Below are positions 11,724 to 23,886 of a stretch of DNA of 64,000 nt, in pieces. The stretch comes from Casuarina equisetifolia. Its lineage: Eukaryota; Streptophyta; Magnoliopsida; Fagales; Casuarinaceae. The stretch is taken from contig CM052357.1 of the NCBI GenBank assembly GCA_028551475.1, positions 3,286,001-3,350,000 of the forward strand. The letters are read 5' to 3'. Under the pieces are notes generated by a model. The model saw nothing but the letters and a program-made list of their open reading frames with translations, ran no database searches and was not told where the DNA came from. Every line of letters begins with the position of its first letter. Position 1 is the stretch's first letter. Made by a program: the position numbers and the translations under genes.

Positions 11724-12832
11724 TGATAAATATATAATGTTTTTGATGATTAGTATTAAGGAAAGAAAAATAATATCTAGCCATAAATTAATTATATTTC
11801 AATAGATACATCCTTATTTTATCATTGTTTTTGGGCAGGACCTTATATGATCAAAAGACCAATTTATTGAAGAAGCCCAAGTCACTCGTGGCAGTCCGTG
11901 AATTCACGCAACACCGAGAAGAAGCCCGTATGCAGCAGCCCGTATGTCTTATATTGAGATCTGCATAGCCTTTACGTGACCTAACTTGAAGACCTACAAG
12001 GCTTAACGACGTCGTTCACCTACTAAGGAAATAAACAACCTAAATCAGCCTCAACATATACCTTCGTCTCTGCGCCGCTCTCTCCCTTTTCTTTCTCGAA
12101 GACAAAGGAAGGAAACAGCTGCAGACTTGCCGATATCTTCGCCGAAGATTGAAACGTGAGCCAACGGGAAGATTCTCCAACGGGAAGAAAACCACAAGCT
12201 GGATCGATAGGTGGTGGCTTCTATATAAGGGAAGAGAACCCGTATGAAGAAAGATTATCTCGAGTAGAAACGAATCAAGAACGGAGTTCTTCAAGCGCTA
12301 TCTTTTCCGAAAGGGTTCCGAATATCTGTAAGCTTTGTATTGAAGCAAAATTACTATTCTGATTATATCATCTAGTTTACATTTTGCTTCAATCTCAAGG
12401 TTAGGGTTTCACCCAACTTTGGGGATTTTCTGTTCAGCACCATTAGAAGCTTAAATGTTGTATTTATCATCTTGTTGAGGTGCTGTACTATTTGATTTAC
12501 TTGATTTGAGCTGTAATCCGTGGATTGCCGTCCCATTGTAGATCTAAAGAGAAATTGCTTTCTCTTTTGATAAAGAAAAGACCCTTTAGTGCTTTACTAA
12601 AGGAGGTGGAGTAGGACTCAAATTAAGAAGTTCGATTCACTTAAAAAGAGGGTTCTGTGTGCATCTTTATTTGTGTGATTATTCTGTTGCATATCTATTT
12701 TTCTGAATAATCTCACATTCTATTTAGACAGATTTAGAACTTTACAAACATATATAAAATTGGTCTATATAAACAAAAATTAAGGGAGACACCTAATTCA
12801 ACCCCCCTTCTTAGGTGACTTAGGACTTAACA
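11724..12832 (+). repeat. 5' LTR of the Sirevirus-type element
   Basis: 1109 bp, from TGATAAATAT to CTTAACA. My alignment with the 3' LTR gives about 23 substitutions plus a 2-bp and a 1-bp indel, roughly 2.1% divergence; about 20 of the 23 are transitions. A TATA box (TATATAA, 12223-12229) probably drives the element. Minus-strand open frames in both LTRs are shadows of this shared sequence. Confidence 0.95.
12223..12229 (+). promoter_or_regulatory. TATA box in the 5' LTR
   Basis: TATATAA in the context TTCTATATAAGGGAAG, about 610 bp before the LTR end. It is conserved in the 3' LTR at 19034-19040. A likely core promoter of the element, by position and motif. Confidence 0.6.
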
Positions 12833-12834
12833 AG

Positions 12835-12846
12835 TGGTATCAAAGT
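12835..12846 (+). other. Primer-binding site (initiator-Met tRNA type)
   Basis: TGGTATCAAAGT lies two bases after the LTR end. It corresponds to the plant initiator methionine tRNA 3' end used by most copia elements, with a substitution near its 3' side. Confidence 0.85.
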
Positions 12847-12890
12847 AGGTTCTAGGTATCTAGAAAGTATTTTTAGAAATCCTAGAGATC

Positions 12891-14327
12891 ATGGCAGTAA
12901 GTCACCCAACCATCTTACCCTATAATAGACCACCTACTTTCGATGGCTCCAACTATAGCCATTGGAAAAACATGATGAAAATTTTTCTCATAGGTTCTAA
13001 TCCTGAATCATGGAAAACAATTGTGAAAGGGGTAAAGATCCCTAAAGAAAGTGCAGATAAGTGGAGCGATGAAGTTACCTTAGAAATGAGTAAGAATTGT
13101 AAGGCAATAACTACTCTGTACTCAGCCTTAGCACCCATAGAATATAATAGAATCTCCACATTAGACACGGCCAAAGAAATCTGGGAAAAATTAGAAGTTG
13201 TGCATGAAGGTACTAAAAAGGTGAAACAGTCTAAGATTTCTTTGCTTGTGCATGATTATGAATTGTTTAAAATGAAAAACATTGAAACAATTGGTGAAAT
13301 GTTTGGTAGATTTACTGATATTGTTACTGATTTGAAATTGCTTGGTAAGTCCTATAAAAATGATGAGTTAGTTAAGAAAATATTAAGTTGCTTGCCTGAA
13401 TCATGGGACCTAAAGAAAACGGCCATTGAAGAGGCTCATGATCTAGACACCTTGTCTCTAGATGAGCTATTAGGGTCACTTCAAACACATGAATTAGTTA
13501 TGACAAGAAGACAGAAAGAAAAAGTAGATGAAAAGAAAATGAATAAGGGCATTGCTTTTAAGGCAGGTGAATCTGAAAATGATAGTGATGTTGATGATGA
13601 GTTTGCTATGCTAGCTAGAAAGTTCAAAAAGTTTTATAGAAAGGATAGAGCTAGGAACAATGAAAACTATCGTAGGAGAAAAGAAAATGAAGGAGAGGTA
13701 TGTTATGAATGCAAGAAAACTGGTCATATACGAGTAAACTGTCCCAAATTGAAAAAGAAAGATGAGAAGTATGACAGGAAAGATAGGCGGAAAGCCATGG
13801 TGGCCACCTGGGATGATGACAGCTCATCATCCGATGAGGAGGAAGAAGAGGTAGCAAACCTATGCTTCCTAGCCACGTGTGATACATCTAAGATGGAGAA
13901 TCTGTCTCTTCTCGAGGACGATGAAGGAAATCTTGCCAACATGGGTCTTATGGCAGCATGTGATGAAACAAATAATGAGGTAATGTTCCCTTCCTCGTCT
14001 GAAAATTTTAGTTTTGAAGAATTACAAATTGCATTCAATGAGTTGCTTGATGATTTCAATGACCTGAATAACAAGTTTTCTAAATTAAGGAAGAAGAATA
14101 TTCTGTGTGAAAAGGAAATAAAGAATTTAAAACAGGAAAATAATGAATTAAGAACTAAAAAGGATACTCAACCAATTAAGGAAACTAAAAGTAATGAGAA
14201 TAGGACAAAAGATAGCTTGCTAGAAGAAAAACTAAAGAATACAGAGAATGAATTAAAAAGGACAAAAGAAATTTTAAGGAAGTTTACAGATGGCAGTAGC
14301 ATGCTTGATAAGATCATAAATTCATAA
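12891..14327 (+). pseudogene. gag: Sirevirus gag portion, ends at an in-frame stop
   Basis: 478 codons, beginning 56 bases after the primer site. The N-terminal half is the copia gag capsid-like region (a PPTFDGSNYSHW-type start). A zinc knuckle CYECKKTGHIRVNC (CX2CX4HX4C) lies near residues 271-284, followed by an acidic region with DDDSSSSDEEEEE. The last 120 residues or so are a Lys/Glu-rich coiled coil. The TAA at 14325 is in the same frame as downstream polyprotein sequence starting right after it, so it interrupts rather than naturally ends the frame. Packaging of the element RNA is the family role. Confidence 0.9.
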
Positions 14328-14925
14328 CAAGGAATATATGGTAAGGCTAGTTTAGGATACAAATCAGAACTAAACAATAAGAAATTTGGTTCTATGTGCA
14401 ATACTTCAAGCCTACTACATGTCTCTCGTGTGATTAAATCTACCAACATATGTCATCATTGTAAATTTCATGGTCACTTTATAGAAAAATGTCCAGTAAG
14501 ACTCAAGAAGCATTATGTTGTTAAACGGGTATGGGTTCCCAAAGGAACCAAAGTAACTAACCCTGAAGGACCTAAGAAAACTTGGGTACCAGTAGAGTCA
14601 AGAATAAACTTTGTTTGTGCAGGGACCCATGGAGGAGAACAAAAGTACACCAACGGACTGGTACTTGGACAGTGGGTGTTCGAGACACATGACCGGTAAT
14701 AAAAAACTCTTCACTAACTTTATTGAGATGGATGGTGGTAAGGTTTCATTTGGAGATAACTCCAAGGGGGTCATCAAAGGTTTCGGTAACATAGGTAACT
14801 CTTCATCCCGTTGCATAAAAAATGTCTTGTATGTTGAAGGATTAAAATTCAATCTTATTAGTATTAGTCAAATTTGTGATAGAGGAATGTGTGCTAAGTT
14901 TACATCAAAATGTTGTAGGCTATAA
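14328..14925 (+). pseudogene. Second zinc knuckle and protease region, frameshifted
   Basis: Reading continues in the gag frame from 14328. A second CX2CX4HX4C knuckle (CHHCKFHGHFIEKC) is coded at about 14450-14493. The frame then fails; the protease segment with WYLDSGCSRHMTG (active-site DSG) is read one frame over from about 14611 to 14925. A second frame change in 14880-14925 leads into the integrase. The breaks make this copy non-functional. Confidence 0.85.
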
Positions 14926-16096
14926 TAAAAGTATAAATGTGATGTGTAGAAGGGTTAGAAATGTTTATTTACTTAAGCTAAACATTGATAATCCTCCTGA
15001 CACATGTTTGATGTCTCACACAAACGATGAAAACTGGGTATGGCATAAAAGATTAGGTCACCTCAGCTTTAGCCAAATGGCAAAAATCATTAAGAAAAAT
15101 CTGGTTAGGGGATTGCCTAATCTTAAGCTTGAGAAGAGTCTTGTTTGTGATGAATGTATGAAAGGAAAACAAACTAAAAATAGCTTTGAATCGAAGGATA
15201 CTATTTCCACAACGAAACCATTACAATTACTACATATGGATTTGTTTGGACCTATGAGGACAGCTAGCCTTGGGGGAAAACATTTTGTGTTAGTTATGGT
15301 AGATGATTTCTCAAGATTTACATGGGTTTTCTTTTTGTCTAGTAAAAATGAAACTTTTAGTGTATTTAAAACTTTCTATAGACTAGTTCAAAATGAAAGG
15401 GATTCTAAGATAAAATGTGTTCGGTCTGATCATGGTGGAGAATTCCAGAATAATATGTTTGATGATTTCTGTGCTGAAAATGGAATAAAACATGAGTTTT
15501 CTGCCCCCAGAACTCCCCAACAAAATGGGGTGGCTGAAAGGAAAAATAGATCTCTCCAGGAAATGGCTAGGACCATGTTATTAGAAAATAATCTGCCCAA
15601 GTATTTTTGGGGAGAAGCTGTGAACACAGTCTGTTATATTCTTAATAGAGTTTTCATAAGAAGGATCACCAAGAAAACTCCATATGAAATACTAAATAAC
15701 AAAAAACCGAATATTGCCTACTTTAAAGCATTTGGTTGTAAGTGTTTTATTCATAACAATGGCAAAGACTCCCTGGGTAAGTTCGATGCTAAAAGTGATG
15801 AGGGTATCTTTTTGGGATACTCCACCCACAGCAAAGCTTATAGAGTTTTCAGTAAGAGAACTTTAGTAGTTGAAGAATCTATCCATGTGGTATTTAATGA
15901 ATCTAACAACTCTCTGTCGAGAGAAACTGAGTTTGATGTTGCAGATTTAGTTTTCCCTCAAATCATGCCCTCAGCAGCACCTGAACAAGGGCCATTTCAA
16001 GTAGCATCAGACGATGCTCCTCCTGAAAAGGAACCTTCATTTCCTAGGGTGCGCAGGGAAGTAGATCCCACACAAATTATTGGAGACAACACCTAA
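14876..16096 (+). pseudogene. Integrase region of the Sirevirus-type element
   Basis: Carries the zinc-binding HHCC module (HKRLGH followed by CDECMKGKQ). The catalytic-core residues are the Asp in HMDLFGP, the Asp in VRSDHGGEF and the Glu in NGVAERKNR. The chromodomain-like C-terminal part follows (KAFGCKCF, FLGYSTHSKAYR, VEESIHVVF). The integrase inserts the DNA copy into the genome. The TAA at 16094 separates it from the reverse transcriptase, which continues in the same frame. Confidence 0.9.
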
Positions 16097-17677
16097 TCAG
16101 TAAGAACTAGATCCTCCGTTCAAAATTTTTGTGAATTTGTTGCATTTGTTTCCCAAATTGAACCTAGAAAAATAAATGAAGCATTTAATGACAGTAATTG
16201 GATTATGGCCATGGAAGAGGAATTAAATCAATTTAAAAGAAATGATGTATGGACTCTTGTGAGTAGACCCACACATCAATCTGTCATTGGCACAAAATGG
16301 GTATTTAAGAACAAAATGGATGAACATGGGAATATAGTTAGAAATAAAGCTAGATTAGTGGCTCAGGGTTATAATCAAGAAGAAGGGATAGACTATGAAG
16401 AAACTTATGCACCCGTAGCCAGACTTGAATCTATAAGACTCTTACTTGCCTATGCCTGTTTTAGAAACTTTAAATTGTTTCAAATGGATGTTAAAAGTGC
16501 CTTTTTAAATGGATTCATCAAGGAGGAGGTCTATGTTGAACAGCCTCTCGGTTTCTATGATGAAAACTTTCCAGATCATGTTTTCAAATTGAATAAAGCA
16601 CTTTATGGATTAAAACAAGCTCCCTGAGCTTGGTATGATCGATTGAGTGAATTTTTATTATCAAATGGTTTTAGAAAAGGATATGTTGATACTACCTTGT
16701 TTATTAAATATGAGAAAAATAATATTTTACTTGTTCAAATATATGTGGATGATATTATTTTTGGCTCAACAAATGAAAACCTAGTTGAGCAATTTGCTTC
16801 TCTCATGAAAAATGAATTTGAAATGAGTATGCTTGGTGAACTTAATTATTTCTTGGGCTTACAAATTAAACAAACAGATTCGGGTATCTTTATTAACCAA
16901 AATAAGTTTGTCTTTGATTTATTGCAAAAGTTTAACTTAGGGACAGCTAAGCCTATTTCCACTCCCATGAGTCCCTTTATTAAATTAGATGTTGACCCTA
17001 ATGGAAAATCCTGTAATGCCAAAATATATCGGAGCATGATTAGCTCCTTGCTTTATCTCACAGCGTCACGTCTTGACATACTCTTTAGTGTTTGTATGTG
17101 TGCCCGATACCAATCTGATCCCAAAGAGTCTCATTTAGCTGCTGTGAAAAGAATTTTTTGGTATCTCAAAGATACTCCCCTGTTAGGCATCTGGTTTTCC
17201 AAAGAGTCAAACATTGTTTTACATGCATATAGTGATGCAGATTACACAGGATGTTGCACAGATAGAAAGAGTACTAATGGGTCATGTCATTTCTTAGGCA
17301 ATATGTTAGTCTCATGGGCATCTAAAAAGCAACAGAGTGTTACTATATCCACAACCGAGGCAGAATATATTGCTGCTAGGAGCTGTTGTTCCCAAATTCT
17401 ATGGATGCAATCTTAACTCGAAGATTATGGCATTCCCAAGTGTGACAATACTAGTGCTATTAACCTCACAAAGAACCCCATTTAGCAATCCAAAACCAAG
17501 CATATAGAGATAAGGCATCACTTTATTAGGGACCATGTCACACAAAAACACATTGCTATTGAATATGTCCATACCTCACAACAATTAGCTAACATATTCA
17601 CTAAGCCATTAGACACACATCGATTTTGCACCTTACGTAGAGAGTTAGGCATGTGTACATACAATGATGTACATTAG
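16097..17677 (+). pseudogene. Reverse transcriptase-RNase H region, four stops in all with 16094
   Basis: All in one frame. The RT begins near 16205 with [11 protein letters not shown] and [12 protein letters not shown]; the catalytic motif YVDDIIFGS lies at about 16742-16768. RNase H follows with SDADYTGCCTDRKSTNG and TTEAEYIAA at about 17230-17380, then a C-terminal KTKHIEIRHHFIRDHV segment to a terminal TAG at 17675. Internal stops are TGA 16625, TAA 17414 and TAG 17483. Each is of the kind a single C-to-T change produces, pointing to decay of methylated cytosines. Confidence 0.9.
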
Positions 17678-18520
17678 CCCCACCTGCATCACTAGAACAA
17701 TAGATATGATCACCATCTATCCACATCTTCTTCCTAGTTGTTAGATTAGTGTTTCATATCTTACATGGGATGTTTTTCTAAACGTCCCCCGTTGTCTTTC
17801 CTTGTCCCATTACGGCTGCTACTGACATGTTGTTGTCTACCACGCCCTGGTATGATCTTTCCCTGTCTTATTTCCTATTATCCATGAAAGTAGGCGGGTC
17901 TCTCTCTAGCACTTTTAGGTAGTGGTCTCAGTAAGTAACTCAGGTATGCCTTCTCTTTATTCTTCTTTCCTATCTTGCTGATGATGAAAAAAGGGGAGAG
18001 ATTTTGTTGATCTACATGCTATTTACATTGCTGCCCATGTTATTTACTGATTCCGAGTCTCCTTCAATGCTCTTCATTTTCGCATTTATATATATGCAAT
18101 TCTTTCCTTATTGGATATCACCTTCAATGCGCTCCATGCAATTATTATCATGCAGAATATTCCATTAATGTTCTCACACCTTCCGCATTTAACATAATTC
18201 ATATGACATAGCACTTAAATCTTTTATTTGAATTTGAATCTAACATTGCCATAACAGTCCTAACTGTTGCACCTACTATTGGAAACCCATATCTGGTAGT
18301 CAATTCCTGATTGAAAGTATTTTATATGATCATGACAAAATGACAGGGGGAGCACACCGAAATTATATTATATGCATGACATTAATACGTATATCTCACT
18401 ATCAGGGGGAGCAAAAACAAATCTGCATGTATACATATTTTTCATTGTCAGTTGTCATTGACTATATCTAGTGGTCAGGGGTAGCAAACATATAATAAAG
18501 ATTCTATTTTCATCATCATC
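17678..18520 (+). other. Non-coding 3' region with repeated polypurine motifs
   Basis: No open frame of note. CAGGGGGAGCA occurs at 18344-18354 and 18403-18413, with a near copy CAGGGGTAGCA at 18476-18486. A further AAAAAAGGGGAGAG at about 17988-18001 lies in a GATGATG context, like the terminal tract. Repeated polypurine-like tracts here are a known Sirevirus trait. Confidence 0.75.
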
Positions 18521-18535
18521 AAAAAAAGAGGAGAT
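18521..18535 (+). other. Polypurine tract priming plus-strand synthesis
   Basis: AAAAAAAGAGGAGAT immediately precedes the TGATAAATAT start of the 3' LTR, as required for plus-strand priming. Confidence 0.85.
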
Positions 18536-19641
18536 TGATAAATATATAATGTTTTTGATGATTAGTATTAAGGAAAGAAAAATAATATCTAGCCATAAAT
18601 TAATTATATTTCATTAGATATATCTTTATTTTATCATTGTTTTTGGGCAGGACCTTATATGATCAAAAGACCAATTTATTGAAGAAGCCCAAGTCACTCG
18701 TGGCAGTCCGTGAATTCACGCAACACCGAGAAGAAGCCCGTATGCAGCAGCCCGTATGTCTTATATTGAGATCTTCATAGCCTTCACATGACCTAACTTG
18801 AAGACCTACAAGGCTTAATGACGTCGTTCACCTACTAAGGAAATAAACAACCTAAATCAGCCTTAACATATACCTTCGTCTTTGCGCCGCTCTCCCCCTT
18901 TTCTTTCTCGAAGACAAAAGAAGGAAACAGCTGCAGACTTGCCGATATCTTCGCCGAAGATTGAAACGTGAGCCAACAGGAAGATTCTCCAATGGGAAGA
19001 AAACCACAAGCTGGATCGGTAGGTGGCGGCTTCTATATAAGGGAAGAGAACCCGTATGAAGAAAGATTATCTCGAGTAGAAACGAATAAAGAACGGAGTT
19101 CTTCAAGCGCTATCTTTTCCGAAAGGGTTCCGAATATCTGTAAGCTTTGTATTGAAGCAAAATTACTATTCTGATTATATCATCTAGTTTACATTTTGCT
19201 TCAATCTCAAGGTTAGGGTTTCACCCAACTTTGGGGATTTTCTGTTCAGCACCATTAGAAGCTTAAATGTTGTATTTATCATCTTGTTGAGGTGCTACTA
19301 TTTGATTTACTTGATCTGAGCTGTAATCCGTGGATTGCCGTCCCATTGTAGATCTAAAGAGAAACTGCTTTCTCTTTTGATAAAGAAAAGACCCTTTAGT
19401 GCTTTACTAAAGGAGGTGGAGTAGGACTCAAATTAAGGAGTCCGATTCACTTAAAAAGAGGGTTCTGTGTGCATCTTTATTTGTGTGATTATTCTGTTGC
19501 ATATCTATTTTTCTGAATAATCTCACATTCTATTTAGACAGATTTAGAACTTTACAAACATATATAAAATTGGTCTATATAAACAAAAATTAAGGGAAAC
19601 ACCTAATTCAACCCCCTTCTTAGGTGACTTAGGACTCAATA
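18536..19641 (+). repeat. 3' LTR of the Sirevirus-type element
   Basis: 1106 bp. It starts TGATAAATAT and ends ACTCAATA, so the terminal CA seen in the 5' LTR has become TA. The target duplication GTTTG follows directly, which fixes the end. Confidence 0.95.
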
Positions 19642-19646
19642 GTTTG

Positions 19647-21290
19647 CCCTCACTTCCGCCTACATTAATTATAAGTATATTTAATGGGGCAAATTTACAC
19701 TTTTGACCATTGATTAGTTTATATGTTTGTCGTTATCTACATACTACTACGGAAATACATATGCTTTTACCAGAAACAACCAGACAAATACCACTTAGTT
19801 CACTTCTAGTTAGAATCTTTTTTCTTGTTCTTTAAAGTGCCATAATGATTTCATATTAAAAGATTTTTTTTTTAGTCTTACGATGCAATTTGGTCTTATA
19901 GAATTTGAAGTAGATAAACACAGGGACATACACTTGTACGACAAAACTCAATATAACTACAAAACTTATTAAAAGATAGTTTATTTTATCCTTAAAAGCA
20001 ATTTTTTTAGGATTGAAAAATTTTTATTCTAAAAGGGTTTAAGCAAAATTTAAGTAATATGAAACAAAATAAATAATTTTTAACATGTTTCTAGCAGCTC
20101 ACATGAGCTATGCGCTTTGTCATCCATTAAATGTATTTTCTTAAAAACTATTTTGGATTGCAAACTTTGTTTATAGGAGGTACCTTTTAAACTTAGATTT
20201 TAATACCATATAAAAAATTTCTTTTGATCCTTAAAACAAACTTAGAAAGACAGAATATATATTTTATTTTAAAAATAAATTCAAAGAAAATTTAACTAAC
20301 ATGGACAATCTATACTAATCTTTAACACATACTATAATGATGTCAAAGGTCCTACCAACCTGAAGGTTCTCGTCCTCTGTACTTTACTCCGTGTTTTTTT
20401 GGTGTATTGGCACTTATGTTTGTCTTGGTCCAATGAATTGGTTTTTAGTGTTAAAAGAACCTTAGGGTCACGAGGATGACGATAGATGATTAGTGTTTGT
20501 AGGGCTTATCCAAAAGCCACGTAACTTGCCGCTATAAGGCACTTCCTAAGATAACTAGTCCACCATAATTTTCTGGTTGCTTCCATTGAAGGCAGAGACA
20601 CTTGTGTATGGTAGGTTGGCCTGCCAGCTTATGGTTCTGGACGATCCTCCAAATTTGCCCGTGTCTTGTTTCCCTGAGGCAGTCCGTTATTGATTGTAAG
20701 TATAATTATTTTTTTTATCCTGTTCTTTGACAAAGAAATATTCAGAACATATCCTTTTTAATGTATCTCAGCAGTTACCAACAATAATTGTTTATTTCTG
20801 TATGACTGTAAATAATTTTCTTTACTTTTATCTTTTTAGTTTTTGACAACTATGAAGAATTACTTGGTCGGCTTTGAATGGTGCGAATGAGGGGTTGAGA
20901 GCAATATTTTCTTTTTAATTGAGAATGGGGGTGGGGAGATTTAGAAATGAGATTTCTTAGTGTCATAATGGACTATTATTCTCTTAAAATCAATCTTTGA
21001 AAGGAGAGTATCATTATACATAAGAAAGGATATAAGGACATTTCTCCACACCCTTTTCACCATGTCACCAAACACTTATCCTTGACACAAGTGGCAAGCG
21101 GTGTTTTCTTTGCTTATGCAAGAAACTGATGCTGAATCTTAAATCCAAAATATATTAAGAAAGGCTTGCCAAGTTTATAATTACAATTTTTAGGTTTAAC
21201 ATATTGAAGTGCATGTCTCGTTCATGGGTTTGATGCATTCCATATGCATCAAGAAAGACTTGCTTAACAAATTTTGATATTTAGATGGTT
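19647..21290. other. Spacer without a recognised gene
   Basis: AT-rich in the first part and more mixed around 20350-20700. I see no open frame with a recognisable domain and no repeat shared with the rest of the window. Confidence 0.6.
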
Positions 21291-22340
21291 AAATTATGTT
21301 TATCCCTGGTCTAATGGGACAAAGTATGGTTAAATGCAAGCCAATGATGGATTGCTTGTCAATATAGGAAGCCTCAAACTCAACTGGAAATCTTGAAAGT
21401 AATAGCGTTTAAGAGATTTGGAAGGCTGCATCGCCATCAACCAACCTTGACTCATTGTTGAATGCAACTTGTTGAGAGTTGCTTTAGCATTATTCATTTT
21501 AAGATTCAGACGAACTTGAATAGAAATTTGAAAAAGGAAAAGTAGCTATAAAAAAAAATTGAGAAAAAAAAGAAACGTATACGACGCTTTCTATAGCGTC
21601 ACAACATCTACAATGAGGGTGGCATATATGTACTATGCTCATGACACGTGCGAGGAAGATGGCCACATAAAAGGATAGAGTTCATACCCGGAAAGAGACT
21701 CAGAACTTTCTAAATCCCAATATATCCATGACCGAACCTCACATCATTGTTAAATGCAACCTGTTCCGAGAGGCAAATGATTCTTTGATCAAAAGCATTG
21801 TGGGAATTTGACATTTGAACACTTCAGTCTTCCTTGCAGATCAGAACAAAAAAAAGCACGACAATCACTTCGATTTTTCAGGACGAGGACACACTTTTCT
21901 TGACGAAACAGAGAAGCAGTTTGACACGCAACAGGGGCGAAACAGAGTCGGAGAAAGTAAACTGGAAACCCAAGACAAGATTTTGCACAAAGTGATTGTA
22001 TTTCACTTTCTTCACCCTTACTTACATTCACCATCATAATTGAACATAAATAGTGCAAAAATTTCTTAATTTTACAAATAAAATCACAAAGGTAACAGTT
22101 CTACGACCACCCACTAGACCACAACTGAAAAACTACATCAAAGTTAACATGCAATAGCTGGAAAGTGGGATTTGCAAGCCCAAACTTCCCGACGTTTCTC
22201 CTTCTCCTCTCCTTAGCTTCAGCACCTTTAGAGCGTCGTGAAACAAAAGAAATATATTATCAATTCTGGTGTAGGTTTCGACCATTAGAAAAACAAATTT
22301 GATTTGGTGGCTGCCACATGTTAAGTGTATCGGAAGGCAT
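21290..22340 (-). repeat. Dispersed cluster repeat, copy A
   Basis: Two modules. The first (21365-21500) contains the exon-like cassette GTTGCATTCAACAATGA on the minus strand. The second (21720-22340) matches 50240-50760 in the same orientation and 43330-43826 in inverted orientation. Shared runs include AAATGCAACCTGTTC, AACAGAGAAGC and TTTCAC-TTC-TCACCCTTAC. No protein is recognised, although both strands have frames of 74-89 codons. Confidence 0.75.
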
Positions 22341-23160
22341 TTTTATGGTGATGGTGTATGTATGTATGAAAAACCAGTGCCAAATTTATGCAAATCATGT
22401 AGCAAACACATAAATAAGAATCGTTACATGATTTGGGAAAAAGTGTTCTTATGTTTATAAAGAAATAGTTCTATTATTGTTTGGGAGATTTCATAAACCT
22501 GAGAGCTGGCAGAAAATTTTTCCTATTTGATGACTTTTTCTCTTTGATTACTATCTCAGCTCTGCAAATAATGTAGTATATATAGAGTTTTTCACTTTTC
22601 ATATTTGTAGGCAATATGATAGATATCTTAGTTGACAAAATTATCATTCTGCTCTCAACTATAATTTTCACTTTATATCTAACAAACATGACACTATGAG
22701 GTTATAAATTAAGCAGCAGTTCAATATCCTTCCCCAACAAAAAGAACCTGTCTGTTTAATCAAGGACGCACGTTTATCTTCAATGAATAAGGGTTGCGAA
22801 ATATTCTAACAACAAGATTCAATTGCCCACAACTCGTCCCATCTCCCTCTACAACAACCCTTGCTTCTTTCTTTCGAGATCCGAAACCCATTACACCCAT
22901 GCAGGTTTCAAGGTTTTACTAGAAGATTATCTCCTGCTATAAAATCCACTTGTAACAACTAAAAAACATAACCTGTTAATATTATTTTTTGAACAGAAAA
23001 AGGACATTGCCAGGGCTCCGACGTTCTGGATGAAAACTCTTTAAAAAGCATTTAGTGAAAAAATTTTACTTTTCGTTGCGTGAACAGATTGAAGGGAAGA
23101 GGGTATTCGTACCCTTCATCTTTGCCTTGTTCGGAAGCAACACTTTCATTTTGAGAAGCC
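22341..23160. other. Spacer; 22980-23220 repeats 48190-48390
   Basis: No recognised gene. The right part is a diverged copy of the block upstream of the receptor kinases, sharing GTGTGAACA/GCGTGAACA, GGAAGC-AC and CTTTCA(C/T)TT phrases. Confidence 0.5.
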
Positions 23161-23463
23161 ATTGTTGGTGGTTAGATTCAAATTGAAACAATGTAATTCC
23201 TCATATCATTTTCTTTACCTGATGAAAGAGCAACTGCGTTTGCTTGCCTGAGTAATGATTCGGTCTTCTTAAAATAACATCCTCACAATGTTAATGTCAT
23301 ATATGCTCAATGTTAGAAAACGTGCATGTGTATAACATAGTAAGTAAATAGATACCACCTATAAAATTACACAGCCTACGGTATTATAATGGTCATACAT
23401 AACCTTGCTTTATAAATTCATAAATGTTTAGAATTACATAGAAACAAAATTATCAACAAATAA

Positions 23464-23886
23464 TTATACTTGAGCTTCACTCCCCAGTTCAAATACACAC
23501 ATTCCATGGTTTCTTAGTTGCCATAACAAAACTCCATTCAATGACTTGGCAATTGGTTTGTCATGGCTTAAAAACTTTTGGCACATGCATTTCATTGAAG
23601 GCCAAGATTTTGGCTTAGCATGTAGGCATGCAAATGCTATGCAAGCAACAAAAAAAAAAAAAGAAAAAATTATAATACTTGGTACAACTACGTAATTTGG
23701 AGCTAGTAGACATTGGTCTAATATTTGGAGTAAGGGAATGCTTAGAAAAGAAGATAATGACAATGAAGTTAAGAGTTTTGTTGGATGCCTTCTCATTAAT
23801 ATTTCTAATGCTATCACTTCAAAGCTATAAACATTGTTTTTTTCAGTAACTTTTATAAAGCAAACTCTATATAAATAAAAATACAA
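23464..23886 (-). pseudogene. Orphan last exon of a MIK2-like receptor kinase
   Basis: The minus strand reads the end of a receptor-kinase catalytic domain: KVTEKNNVYSFEVIALEILM, then CIAFACLHAKPKSWPSM, then LWQLRNHGMC and the C-terminus ELGSEAQV. It is a paralogue of exon 2 of the kinase at 38262-41238, whose end is also ELGSEAQV. Differences are decay-like: the D of CDVYSFG is N, the invariant R of SRPSM is W, and a hydrophobic FSFFFF stretch is inserted. No exon 1 lies upstream within several kb, so it cannot encode a receptor. Flanks at 23220-23330 match 38040-38120, so the exon came with its downstream DNA in a duplication. Confidence 0.85.

Larger units (their letters stand above)
11724..19641 (+). 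mobile_element. Complete but dead Sirevirus-type Ty1/copia retrotransposon
   Basis: A 7918-bp element. The 5' LTR is 11724-12832 and the 3' LTR 18536-19641, flanked by a perfect 5-bp target duplication GTTTG (11719-11723 and 19642-19646). Internal order is tRNA-iMet primer site, gag, protease, integrase, reverse transcriptase and RNase H, which is the copia order. Sirevirus assignment rests on the long LTRs, the large gag with a zinc knuckle and coiled coil, and repeated polypurine motifs before the 3' LTR. Coding is broken by five in-frame stops (14325, 16094, 16625, 17414, 17483) and two frameshifts (about 14608-14680 and 14880-14925), so this copy cannot make its own polyprotein. No env-like frame is seen in 17678-18520. 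It is host-genome mobile DNA. Confidence 0.95.

Noticed and set aside
12040-12294. Minus-strand open frame of 84 codons, repeated at 18852-19106
   Set aside because: Both copies lie in the two LTRs and are similar only because the LTRs are duplicates. No domain.
17678-18520. Possible env-like frame after pol, as in some Sireviruses
   Set aside because: No open frame of meaningful length in any plus-strand frame; stops are frequent.
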